Part shown: positions 1-7,455 of the stretch, piece after piece
How the letters are laid out: every line of letters starts with the position of its first letter
Numbering within the stretch: position 1 is the first letter of the stretch
Origin: Candidatus Poseidoniales archaeon
GTDB taxonomy: Archaea > Thermoplasmatota > Poseidoniia > Poseidoniales > Poseidoniaceae
Assembly: GCA_009887095.1 (NCBI GenBank)
Contig: QXYC01000013.1
Span: 1 to 63,223, forward strand
Reading direction: 5' to 3'
Length of the DNA stretch: 63,223 bases
Program-made: the position numbers and the translations under genes
Notes under the pieces: model-generated
The model's database searches: none
The model's input: only the letters and a program-made list of their open reading frames with translations
Told to the model about the DNA's origin: nothing

Positions 1-658
1 CGTTGCCGGTGCCAGTTCCATTACCAGTTCCATTCCCACCAGTACCGTTGCCGGTTGAGTTGGAGCCTTGGTTCGACCACCATGTGGCCAAATCAGGTTC
101 GAATTCGACGTCAAGAAGCAGCGTGTCTTCTACTGAGCCAGCGTTGGTAACATCGACGCTGAAGGAGGATTGTGCACCAGCCTCCATTGAAACCAGCGAT
201 GATCCCATCGTGTCGAAACTGATGAGCGGGGCGTACGATGGTGCGACGCTCACATACACGGTGATGATGGAGGTGATGTTTTGAGATGGCTCAGTCACAT
301 GAATGTTGAACGAACCGCTGTCTGCAGGTACGGCGCCAACGGAGAGTTGAACCACAATCGTTGTGTTCTTGCTCCATGTAGGGAAAATATTCTCGACAAC
401 AGGTTCGGTTGCAGTGATTGACCAAAGCGATGAAAGGACACCAGTGTTGGTGGAAACATTGTAGGATCGGATTGAGGATCCATTGTTTTCGATTGTAAGG
501 GTAACATTGCTTGATTGCCCAGGTTCCAGCACCACATGATGCGCATCGACATCCAGCAAAATTGCACTGTGCGCTGATGCAGGCACAGCCAACGGTGAAA
601 GGCTTGCAAACAGCAATACAAGAACAAAGGCCACAGCACGAGCGGGACGAGATGACAT
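1..658 (-). CDS. Secreted repeat protein with Gly/Asn/Thr linker, C-terminus cut off by the window edge
   Basis: The reading frame opens at ATG 658 and is still open at base 1, so only the first ~219 residues are visible. Residues ~8-29 form a signal peptide (FVLVLLFASLSPLAVPASA, then AHS). Two successive ~85-residue segments follow, each beginning with a similar phrase (LEPGQSSNVTLTIENNGS and MEAGAQSSFSVDVTNAGS). This pattern is typical of CARDB/NEW3-like beta-sandwich repeats in archaeal surface proteins. The visible end is a low-complexity stretch of GTGNGTGGNG type, probably a flexible, possibly glycosylated linker to a further domain or anchor. Likely exported to the cell surface; no enzymatic motif is visible. 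metK lies upstream on the same strand, 91 bases away. Confidence 0.75.
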   Translation of the reverse strand, partial: MSSRPARAVAFVLVLLFASLSPLAVPASAHSAILLDVDAHHVVLEPGQSSNVTLTIENNGSSIRSYNVSTNTGVLSSLWSITATEPVVENIFPTWSKNTTIVVQLSVGAVPADSGSFNIHVTEPSQNITSIITVYVSVAPSYAPLISFDTMGSSLVSMEAGAQSSFSVDVTNAGSVEDTLLLDVEFEPDLATWWSNQGSNSTGNGTGGNGTGNGTGTGN

Positions 659-699
659 AAGACCAAGTTAGGCCACACTTCACTACCACTTGAGTGAAT

Positions 700-714
700 C
701 GGCCCTACGGGCCG
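700..714. repeat. Perfect inverted repeat with TAC/GTA triloop
   Basis: CGGCCC and GGGCCG flank a three-base loop between metK and the secreted-protein gene, 42 bases upstream of the latter's ATG. No T-run follows on either strand, so it is not an obvious terminator. The core CCCTACGGG recurs in the hairpin at 36177-36193, also just upstream of a minus-strand start codon. Whether it works as DNA operator or RNA hairpin cannot be told. Confidence 0.45.
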
Positions 715-749
715 TGTGAAAGGGGGATTTAACTGGCCGATATTCCTGC

Positions 750-1985
750 TCACTTGAGGAGGGCAAGGCGAGCATCATCAAGTGCTTCCCAAGGGAAGGA
801 ACCGTCTGCCCCCGGGGCTCGGCCAAAGTGGCCGCCAGCTGCAGTCGTCGAGTAAATCGGCTTGAGTAAATCGAGGTCGTTCGCAATCGCACCCGGGCGG
901 AAATCAAAGGCGTTTTTGACACGCTTCGAGATCGCTCGAGCGGTCAGTTCAGAGGTGCCAAAAGTTTCGACACGAACGCTCACAGGTTCAGCAACACCAA
1001 TCACGTAAGCGAGTTGGATTTCGCAACGGTCTGCCAGGCCTGCCGCAACCACGTGCTTGGCAGCCCATCGGGCAGCGTAGGCTGCTGAACGATCCACCTT
1101 CGAGGGATCCTTTCCAGAGAAGGCTCCACCGCCGTGTCGTCCCATTCCACCATAGGTGTCCACGATAATTTTCCGGCCGGTGAGACCAGCATCGGCGTAG
1201 GGGCCTCCTGGGTCTGCAAATCGCCCGGTTCCGTTGACCACAAGAATGCAGTCATCATCAAGCAGCTCGGAAGGGATGGCATAATCGACCACATGTCGGC
1301 GAACTTCGCTTTGAACATGGGCGAGTTCTGCCTCGATGGAACCTCCAAATTGGTCCTTGAGGGCTTTGTCGTGTTGAATGGCAATGATGACGGTGTGAAC
1401 TCGAGACACGTTTCCTTGTTCGTCATATTCGACGGTCACTTGTGATTTTCCATCCGGCCGTGCCCAGGGGAGAATTCCTTGCTCTCGGACGGCCGTGAGC
1501 CGGCGTGTGAGCCGTTGTGACAGCGCTGCTGCAAGGGGGAAGAACCGCCCATTGAGGTCTTCGTATGCCTCTGTTTCAGTGCATGCGTATCCAAACATGA
1601 GTCCTTGATCGCCTGCCCCTTGAGAGAGGCCGTCTTTGTTGACGCCTTGAGCAATGTTGGATGATTGAGTTGTGATGTGCACCTGAACTTCCGTCCATTC
1701 GGGTGATGCAGCGTCCATGCCGATGGCGTGATCGTTGTACCCTACATCGACCGCAGCCTTTCGAGCGATGGATTCGTAATCAGGTGCTTCACCGTTGAGG
1801 GATACTTCACCCGCAAGGACGATGAGGCCGATGTTTTCCTTTCCCTTCACGCATGTTTCAACAGCCACACGAGCGTTTGAATCGACGGCAAGGCATGCAT
1901 CGACAATTGCATCGGAAATTGTGTCACAGAGTTTGTCTGGGTGGCCTCGGGTCACGGATTCGGATGAGAACAGGTCGTCAGTCAT
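750..1985 (-). CDS. metK: S-adenosylmethionine synthetase, bacterial MetK type
   Basis: Makes S-adenosylmethionine from ATP and methionine. The 411-residue protein carries the bacterial/eukaryotic MetK signatures in order: SVTRGHPDKLCDTISDAIVD near the N-terminus (substrate binding), GAGDQGLMFGYAC around residue 125, and GGGAFSGKDPSKVDRSAAYA around residue 285 (phosphate-binding loop). Length is close to the usual 380-410. Most archaea instead use an unrelated-looking archaeal MAT, so this is a bacterial-type enzyme in an otherwise archaeal setting, most simply explained by old transfer. It is divergent from aspS. A TATA-like box 21-28 bases upstream of the ATG suggests a leaderless or nearly leaderless transcript. 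Confidence 0.95.
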   Translation of the reverse strand: MTDDLFSSESVTRGHPDKLCDTISDAIVDACLAVDSNARVAVETCVKGKENIGLIVLAGEVSLNGEAPDYESIARKAAVDVGYNDHAIGMDAASPEWTEVQVHITTQSSNIAQGVNKDGLSQGAGDQGLMFGYACTETEAYEDLNGRFFPLAAALSQRLTRRLTAVREQGILPWARPDGKSQVTVEYDEQGNVSRVHTVIIAIQHDKALKDQFGGSIEAELAHVQSEVRRHVVDYAIPSELLDDDCILVVNGTGRFADPGGPYADAGLTGRKIIVDTYGGMGRHGGGAFSGKDPSKVDRSAAYAARWAAKHVVAAGLADRCEIQLAYVIGVAEPVSVRVETFGTSELTARAISKRVKNAFDFRPGAIANDLDLLKPIYSTTAAGGHFGRAPGADGSFPWEALDDARLALLK

Positions 1986-2005
1986 GGGTGGGCGCCTCGA
2001 CCGCG

Positions 2006-2013
2006 GATATATG
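2006..2013 (-). promoter_or_regulatory. TATA box for metK
   Basis: CATATATC on the minus strand lies 21-28 bases before the metK ATG. Archaeal transcription starts about 25 bases downstream of the box centre, which would put the start at or next to the A of the ATG, hence a leaderless mRNA. No Shine-Dalgarno sequence precedes this ATG, which fits. Confidence 0.5.
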
Positions 2014-2040
2014 AAGGCAACGCTTAATCACTACCAATGA

Positions 2041-2057
2041 TATTCCTATTGGGAATA
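2041..2057. promoter_or_regulatory. Inverted repeat between divergent metK and aspS, possible operator
   Basis: TATTCC and GGAATA are perfect 6-base arms around a 5-base spacer, ~28 bases upstream of the metK TATA box. The position in a divergent intergenic region suits a repressor or activator site, but the arms are short and AT-rich, so chance is possible. No cognate regulator is identifiable in the window. Confidence 0.3.
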
Positions 2058-2144
2058 ATTGTTGCGTTTATACCCCATCGAGGTCTGAGACTTGCTGAAA
2101 GTTCGAACGAATGGTTGATGTTCTCGACCTGCTGCCATCGTATC

Positions 2145-3551
2145 ATGACCACATGGGTACCGACCTCCTATCGAACGCACACTTTGGGCCAAATTCAAGC
2201 GCTTGGAGCGGATTTGGTTGATCAAGAAGTTACGGTCGCCGGTTTCATGGAAGCCAACCGTGGAAAGGGCGCCATTTGTTTTGTTGACCTCCGTGATGGT
2301 ACTGGTATAACCCAAATATTCCTCAAGAAAGACAACATCGGTGAAGCTTCACTTGACATGGTGCAGCGCATGACCCGTGAATCCACCCTTCAATTCACAG
2401 GCACCGTCTCGCAAAAGCGACCTCCCAAGGCCAAAGAGGGCGAACCCACGCCGCCACCAGCGTACGAAGTGGTTGCCACATCCGTCGTTGTTATTGCTCG
2501 AGCAGAAGCACCGCTTCCCCTAGGCGTCACCGATACGGTCCACGTCGCTCTGGACACTCGGCTCGACAACCGATTTTTGGACCTTCGCCGTGCCCAAGTG
2601 AATGCGATGTTCAAACTCCGGGGCAAAGTGTTGCAGTACGGTCGAGAGGCCCTCATCTCAGAAGGTTTCTTTGAAACTCACACTCCCAAGATCGTTGCAA
2701 CGGCCACAGAAGGTGGAACTGACTTGTTCCCGATGATGTATTTCGACACGCCTGCCTTCCTGAACCAGTCCCCCCAACTGTTCAAGCAATTATGCATGTC
2801 TGGTGGCCTTGAACGAGTGTTCGAAGTTGGACCTGCTTTCAGAGCAGAAAAGCACGACACATATCGACACCTCAACGAATTCATCTCGTTCGATATTGAA
2901 TGCTCCTGGGCGAACGACGAAGACGTCATGGGTGTGTTGGAGCGAATGATTCATCACATTTGGGTCTCGGTTTCGACCGATCCTGAATCCATTGCTCACA
3001 TTGACACCATCAATGAATACAGAGCCACTCAGGATGAAGAGCCAATCGAAGTGATTGTACCTGAATTGCCATTCCCTCGCTTGTCTTATTGCGATGCGAT
3101 TGCAACCATTAAAGCCAAAGGTGGCTCGATTGAATGGGGCGACGACATTGATGCTGAGAACTCCGATTTGCTAGCAGAAGATTTGCCACAATTTTACTTC
3201 CTGCCTCGGTGGCCAATGGACCTCAAACCGTTCTACATCCACCATGTAGAGGGCGAGGATGGAAGCACTGGAAAACAACTTAGCCGTGGTTTTGATCTTA
3301 ACTTTGGTCGCGACGAACTCACTTCGGGTGGTCAGCGAGAGCACCGAATGGATGTCTTGATTGAAAACCTCAAGGACATGAATTTGGATCCAGAAGAATT
3401 TGAATTCTATGTTGCTGGATTCCGTCATGGCGTCCCGCCTCACGCTGGATGGGGTCTTGGTGTTGAACGAATTCTGATGAAGTTGACCGGTGCGAAGAAC
3501 GTCCGAGAAACAGTGTTGTTCCCGCGAGACCGACGCCGAGTCAGCCCCTGA
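2145..3551 (+). CDS. aspS: Aspartyl-tRNA synthetase, archaeal/eukaryal type
   Basis: Charges tRNA with aspartate. The 468-residue protein has an N-terminal OB-fold anticodon-binding domain (residues ~10-125) followed by a class IIb catalytic core. Visible signatures are FLNQSPQLFKQ, FRAEKHDTYRHLNEFISFD (motif 2 region) and the C-terminal motif 3 GWGLGVERILMKLTG ending in FPRDRRRVSP, which separates it from AsnRS. The bacterial GAD insertion is absent, so it is archaeal type. Start at ATG 2145 fits the family's N-terminus; an in-frame extension to 2037 encodes unrelated sequence. The OB-fold residue that distinguishes discriminating (Trp) from non-discriminating (His) archaeal enzymes appears to be Met here (GFMEANR), so tRNA-Asn specificity is uncertain. 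Confidence 0.94.
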   Translation: MTTWVPTSYRTHTLGQIQALGADLVDQEVTVAGFMEANRGKGAICFVDLRDGTGITQIFLKKDNIGEASLDMVQRMTRESTLQFTGTVSQKRPPKAKEGEPTPPPAYEVVATSVVVIARAEAPLPLGVTDTVHVALDTRLDNRFLDLRRAQVNAMFKLRGKVLQYGREALISEGFFETHTPKIVATATEGGTDLFPMMYFDTPAFLNQSPQLFKQLCMSGGLERVFEVGPAFRAEKHDTYRHLNEFISFDIECSWANDEDVMGVLERMIHHIWVSVSTDPESIAHIDTINEYRATQDEEPIEVIVPELPFPRLSYCDAIATIKAKGGSIEWGDDIDAENSDLLAEDLPQFYFLPRWPMDLKPFYIHHVEGEDGSTGKQLSRGFDLNFGRDELTSGGQREHRMDVLIENLKDMNLDPEEFEFYVAGFRHGVPPHAGWGLGVERILMKLTGAKNVRETVLFPRDRRRVSP

Positions 3552-3596
3552 TGTAGATACAGAAGCGTTCATCAACCGCCGAACTGAGCCGGTGAC

Positions 3597-4262
3597 ATGC
3601 ACGAACTGATTTACTTCGCATCACCTGGTTATGCAGAACCAACTCGATTATGTTTGGAGATTTCGAAAGTTCCTTGGAAAAACACAGTGGTGGATTGGGA
3701 CGGCTTTCAAACACTGAAAGACAGCGGTGATTTGCCGTGGGGATACCTACCAATTCTCAAGACGCCTCAGGGTACCATCGCTGAATCAAATGCATTGATG
3801 CGATACGCAGCAGCACTTGCTGGAATCGAACCCGAAGATCTCTTTGTTCGAGGGAAAGTGGATGAAATTCTCGATCTGATTCAAGGATGGCGCGCCGACT
3901 TCACACCGACATTCTACATCGATGATCTTGATGAGAAAATTGCAGCAAGGAAAGCGTTGTTTGCCAGTGGGGCCAAAATCGACCTTGGTCTCAAAGATCT
4001 CGAATCGCTGATTGAAGCATCCTCAACTGGTTGGATTGCGGATACAGAGGACATGACCCTCGCAGATGTCAAAGCGTTCCTCAATACATTCATGATGTTC
4101 TCAGGACAATTTGATGGCATTGAAGAGTCCATGCTCAAGCCATATCCTGCGTTGCTCAAGTATCATGATTTTGTTGCTAATGACGCCCGTGTCAAAGCCT
4201 ACTACGACGGAGCGGATGAGACACGGTGGGTGTTCAAGCCAGACGCATTTTCGGGCGTCTAA
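3597..4262 (+). CDS. Glutathione S-transferase family protein
   Basis: A 221-residue protein with the two-domain GST layout. The N-terminal thioredoxin-like half begins MHELIYFASPGYAEPTRLCL and contains the cis-proline/SNAL element (YLPILKTPQGTIAESNALMR, residues ~50-69); an all-helical C-terminal half follows from ~85. Overall it resembles sigma/alpha-type GSTs. Tyr6 is a candidate catalytic tyrosine. GSTs are rare in archaea, and glutathione itself is generally missing from euryarchaea, so the thiol substrate is unknown. It sits tail-to-tail, 2 bases apart, with a glutathione-peroxidase-family gene, suggesting a shared peroxide or thiol defence role. A GGTGA sequence sits just before the ATG. 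Confidence 0.85.
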   Translation: MHELIYFASPGYAEPTRLCLEISKVPWKNTVVDWDGFQTLKDSGDLPWGYLPILKTPQGTIAESNALMRYAAALAGIEPEDLFVRGKVDEILDLIQGWRADFTPTFYIDDLDEKIAARKALFASGAKIDLGLKDLESLIEASSTGWIADTEDMTLADVKAFLNTFMMFSGQFDGIEESMLKPYPALLKYHDFVANDARVKAYYDGADETRWVFKPDAFSGV

Positions 4263-4264
4263 AC

Positions 4265-4720
4265 TCAAAGAAGGTCTTCGGGTTCGTCTCGTGAGGTGTA
4301 ACGAGCGATGCTACCATCGCTTGAAAGGACGAACTTGGAAAAATTCCAGCGGATGTCGCCCGTGTACCCCTCAGCATCGCTTGATGCAGAAAGCGTTTGG
4401 AAAAGTGGGGCTGCTGCTTCACCTTTGACATTGACTTTGGCCATCAGAGGGAATGTTACCTGAAATGTCGAGGCAGTGAATTCACAGATTTCCTCATGTG
4501 TACCCGGTTCTTGAGCTCCGTATTGGTTGCATGGGAAGCCAACAACCGTGACACCGTCTTGCTGCGAAAGCGTCTGGAGGCCGGCGTATTGGCGCGTGAA
4601 ACCACATGCGCTTGCAACGTTCACTACAATCCAAGTGTTTGTGTTCGCTCCACCGAGGTTTCGCAAGGTGGTCATCGTCCCGTTCATGTCTTCAAATTCA
4701 ATGTCCAATGGGTGGGTCAT
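4265..4720 (-). CDS. Glutathione peroxidase family thiol peroxidase
   Basis: Reduces hydrogen peroxide or lipid hydroperoxides with thiols; cysteine versions usually use thioredoxin. The 151-residue product shows the family in order: NVASACGFT (peroxidatic Cys at about residue 35), GFPCNQYGAQEPG (Gln and a second Cys) and IRWNFSKF (Trp/Asn of the catalytic tetrad). Cys replaces selenocysteine. Start chosen at ATG 4720 because the product MTHPLDIEFEDMNG matches the family's N-terminus; an in-frame ATG at 4804 would add an unrelated tail and overlap the divergent hydrolase start. Probably cytosolic. Confidence 0.9.
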   Translation of the reverse strand: MTHPLDIEFEDMNGTMTTLRNLGGANTNTWIVVNVASACGFTRQYAGLQTLSQQDGVTVVGFPCNQYGAQEPGTHEEICEFTASTFQVTFPLMAKVNVKGEAAAPLFQTLSASSDAEGYTGDIRWNFSKFVLSSDGSIARYTSRDEPEDLL

Positions 4721-4802
4721 AAACAGGCCTGCGGCTCTCCCGTCTTCAACTCTTGTAGGGTTCAAGGCAAGGGTGATAGGGAAGAGGTGTCCAAAGGCAC
4801 TC

Positions 4803-5549
4803 ATGGGCGTTGACCGGATGCAATGGGGCGCTGAGTCTTGGCAATTTGCTGATTTGCATATGCCAGATGATCCCTCTCCGTTTGAGAATGCGGCTGGTGT
4901 TCCTTGTATCATGCTCATTCATGGTGGTTTTTGGAAATCCGCATGGACAAGTGAATTGATGCGTCCAATTGGGGATGACTTGGCCGAGGCAGGCATTGCA
5001 GCGTGGAACATTGAGTTCAAGGGATGGAGTGATGGTGACGAAGGGGTTTGGATGGACACGCTTTCCGATGTCATGCGTGCATGGGGGCAACTTGCGTTGC
5101 TTCCCGGCGTTGACATCACCCGTTCGATGATCATGGGTCACTCTGCTGGCGGCCATTTGGCGCTGTTGCTGGCAGCGAAAGCAGAACGAAGGCCATGGCT
5201 TACCATCGCTCAAGCACCCATCACCGATTTGATCGGGGCAGACAGCGCCAAACTCTCCGATGAGGGAGATGCTGTGCGCCGTTGGATCGGTTCTGCACCA
5301 AATGAATCACCCGATGTCTGGCGACAACTCAATCCAGTGGACCACCCAGCCGATGCATCGATTCTGCTTGTCCACGGAGAAACCGATGTCGATGTGCCAA
5401 AGGGCCAATCTGAAACATACGCTCGTGTCATGAAGGCCAAAGGTGTTGAAGTGCAAAAGTTGTGGTTGCCAGGCGACCATTACTCCGTCATCGATGTGGC
5501 GAGTGATGACTGGCTTGTCCAACTCAACGCCATTATTGATTGGCTTTAA
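4803..5549 (+). CDS. Alpha/beta hydrolase, kynurenine-formamidase/BD-FAE-like
   Basis: A 248-residue serine hydrolase. It has an oxyanion-hole HGGFW motif (residues ~40-44, LIHGGFWKS), the nucleophile elbow GHSAGGH around residue 115, a late Asp in HGETDVDVP and the catalytic His in GDHYSVID. HGGFW plus GHSAGGH is the pattern of BD-FAE esterases and bacterial kynurenine-formamidase-like hydrolases. The substrate is not provable from sequence. If it is a formamidase, it would connect with the aminophenol/aminomuconate block 6-12 kb downstream. Start is ATG 4803, with ATG 4818 possible. Divergent from the glutathione peroxidase gene; the SDR gene follows on the same strand after 38 bases. Confidence 0.8.
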   Translation: MGVDRMQWGAESWQFADLHMPDDPSPFENAAGVPCIMLIHGGFWKSAWTSELMRPIGDDLAEAGIAAWNIEFKGWSDGDEGVWMDTLSDVMRAWGQLALLPGVDITRSMIMGHSAGGHLALLLAAKAERRPWLTIAQAPITDLIGADSAKLSDEGDAVRRWIGSAPNESPDVWRQLNPVDHPADASILLVHGETDVDVPKGQSETYARVMKAKGVEVQKLWLPGDHYSVIDVASDDWLVQLNAIIDWL

Positions 5550-5587
5550 GCCACCATCCGAAGACCTATGAGAAGGCACCCGTTGCG

Positions 5588-6409
5588 ATGGACATGGACC
5601 TCCTTGGTGCTGACTTCCCATACGCTTCAAACGCCCTAAAAGGAAAGCATGCGCTTGTGTGTGGCGCTAGCAAAGGAATCGGGCGAGCCACAGCAATGAT
5701 GATGGCCAAAGCAGGTGCGAATGTGACCGTCTGCGCCCGAAACTCGGCATCCCTTTCAGATCTTTGTGACGAATTGTCCGGGCTTGGCGAAGGCGAACAT
5801 GCAAGCCTTGTCTTGGACCTTGAGGACCAGGCCGCCATCCAGTCCTCAATCCCCGTTCTTCTTTCTCAGCGTGGTGCTGTTCACATTCTCGTCAACAACG
5901 CTGCTGGCCCACCCGGTGGACCCTTGCTTGGAAACACTTTGAACGACTTCGATGCACCGTTCAGACGCCATCTTCACGCAGCTCACACCCTCACACAGTT
6001 GATTGTTCCAGGCATGGAAGACGCAGGCTACGGTCGAATCATCCAAATCATTTCCACCTCGGTCAAAGAACCAATCCCAAACATTGGCCTCTCCAATACA
6101 CTTCGCGGCGCCATGGCTTCGTGGGCAAAGTCCCTCTCTCGCGAATTGGCGCCGTGCATCACGATCAACAACGTCCTGCCCGGTTTTACCGACACAGACA
6201 GATTGGGTTCCCTCGCCGCCTCGATACAAGAGCGAACTGGGAAATCACTCGATGAAGTTCAATCTGGTTGGTTGAATCAAGTGCCAATCGAACGTTTGAT
6301 CAATCCGTTGGAAACTGCATCTGCTCTCACTTTCTTGGCGCTCCCCGCATCTGGTGGGATCCGTGGCGTGAGTCTTGCCGTCGATGGTGGACGCTTGCGC
6401 AGTATTTGA
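5588..6409 (+). CDS. Short-chain dehydrogenase/reductase-like protein lacking the canonical Tyr-Lys
   Basis: A 273-residue Rossmann-fold SDR. The dinucleotide-binding loop is CGASKGIGRA (residues ~24-33) and NNAAGPPGG corresponds to the NNAG motif. The catalytic Ser seems kept (IISTSVKEPIPNIGLSN), but where YxxxK is expected the sequence reads LSNTLR, so Tyr and Lys are replaced. A known SDR subgroup has this same S..SN..R pattern, so it is a conserved variant and not a damaged gene. The C-terminus ends in the usual GVSLAVDGG. Start at ATG 5588 follows SDR practice; an in-frame TTG at 5540 would overlap the preceding hydrolase. It ends one base before the convergent secreted-hydrolase gene. 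Confidence 0.85.
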   Translation: MDMDLLGADFPYASNALKGKHALVCGASKGIGRATAMMMAKAGANVTVCARNSASLSDLCDELSGLGEGEHASLVLDLEDQAAIQSSIPVLLSQRGAVHILVNNAAGPPGGPLLGNTLNDFDAPFRRHLHAAHTLTQLIVPGMEDAGYGRIIQIISTSVKEPIPNIGLSNTLRGAMASWAKSLSRELAPCITINNVLPGFTDTDRLGSLAASIQERTGKSLDEVQSGWLNQVPIERLINPLETASALTFLALPASGGIRGVSLAVDGGRLRSI

Positions 6410-7384
6410 TCATCGGAGGATATCAAACCAGACCGGGTAGTGGTCGGATACATTGCTGCTATCGAACACCATGTCAATCCCCCAGTTGGAGGTGAGCCTG
6501 CCACTCAGGTCCCCGTTGGTGAGAATTCTGTCGTACGCACACGCGCTCTGTGCCACTGTTGTGTCAGCGTCATTGCCAACCAACCATGTGTAGTTGCCAC
6601 CCGCGAGCGCTGAATTGGACAGGTCATACTCTGAAGCGTAACTGCAATCTGCGTTGAGATCACCCAAAATCACCAAATCGTCCTCATCCGGGGTGGCTTC
6701 CATGTATTCGCTTGCAACAATGCCAAGTGCGTTGATTTCCTCAACAGCAGCAGCAGGCTTGGTGTGGACTGTAATCAGGCTCAAGTCAAAGAGCGTTTGA
6801 TTCCCGTTGATGTCCAAGAGGCTAAACCTGCCTTGGAACGGCTCTCGCTGAAAATGATCATTTTCGCTGTCGTTGTACAGGCTTCCGTTCCCGATGGCTT
6901 CGAACACTGCGGTGTTGTAGTAGAACGCATACTGTTCTTGCGAGGATTGATCGTCTTCTTGTAAGCCCGAACGTGGACTCAACAACATCGCCCATTGAGT
7001 GTCACTTTGATTGTTGATTGCATCGAGGAAGTCATATGGAACGGTTTGGTCAATGTCTTTGATTTCCTGAACTGAGACAAGGTCGTACCTCAAAACGGTC
7101 TCAACAAGTACAGACACGACTTCTGGCTTCCCCATCTTCGTTTCGCCAAACACCTTGATGTTAAACGTCGCAATTCGGGCCACATCGGACCTGTTAAGTT
7201 CAGGGGCGCGTGCTTCGTCGCTTGATGTTTCATTGGGCGTGGAATCGTCTTCGACATCAACAGGTACGGCGACATACACGATTTGGGTTTCATCCTCAGC
7301 GAGCAACGTTTGGAGGGCAAGTGGCGCCAAGATGAGAATCGCTGCGATACTTAGGCCCTGCAAGTAGCCATCATACTTGCCCAT
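6410..7384 (-). CDS. Exported endonuclease/exonuclease/phosphatase (DNase-I fold) protein
   Basis: A 324-residue protein starting at ATG 7384 with an N-terminal hydrophobic segment (residues ~8-26) that looks like an uncleaved signal anchor. An acidic linker rich in Asp, Ser and Pro follows. The DNase-I-fold domain starts near residue 65: IATFNIKVFG, VSVQEI (catalytic Glu), SLITVHTKP, ILGDLNADC (Asp-Leu-Asn catalytic triplet) and the closing SDHYPVWF (catalytic His). It therefore probably hydrolyses extracellular DNA or another phosphodiester, perhaps for phosphate scavenging. Two Cys in the C-terminal half could form a disulfide. Divergent from the TPR gene at 7456. Substrate is unknown. Confidence 0.85.
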   Translation of the reverse strand: MGKYDGYLQGLSIAAILILAPLALQTLLAEDETQIVYVAVPVDVEDDSTPNETSSDEARAPELNRSDVARIATFNIKVFGETKMGKPEVVSVLVETVLRYDLVSVQEIKDIDQTVPYDFLDAINNQSDTQWAMLLSPRSGLQEDDQSSQEQYAFYYNTAVFEAIGNGSLYNDSENDHFQREPFQGRFSLLDINGNQTLFDLSLITVHTKPAAAVEEINALGIVASEYMEATPDEDDLVILGDLNADCSYASEYDLSNSALAGGNYTWLVGNDADTTVAQSACAYDRILTNGDLSGRLTSNWGIDMVFDSSNVSDHYPVWFDILR

Positions 7385-7455
7385 GGAGGGTGCTAATGCC
7401 ACTTGCGTATGAAGGTTCATTGAAAGAATGAGCCAAGAGATATGTTCTTGACGCG

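Noticed and set aside
291-753. Two open frames on the minus strand across the secreted-protein gene
   Set aside because: They lie out of frame with the signal-peptide protein from 658 and give Cys-rich sequence with no domain logic.
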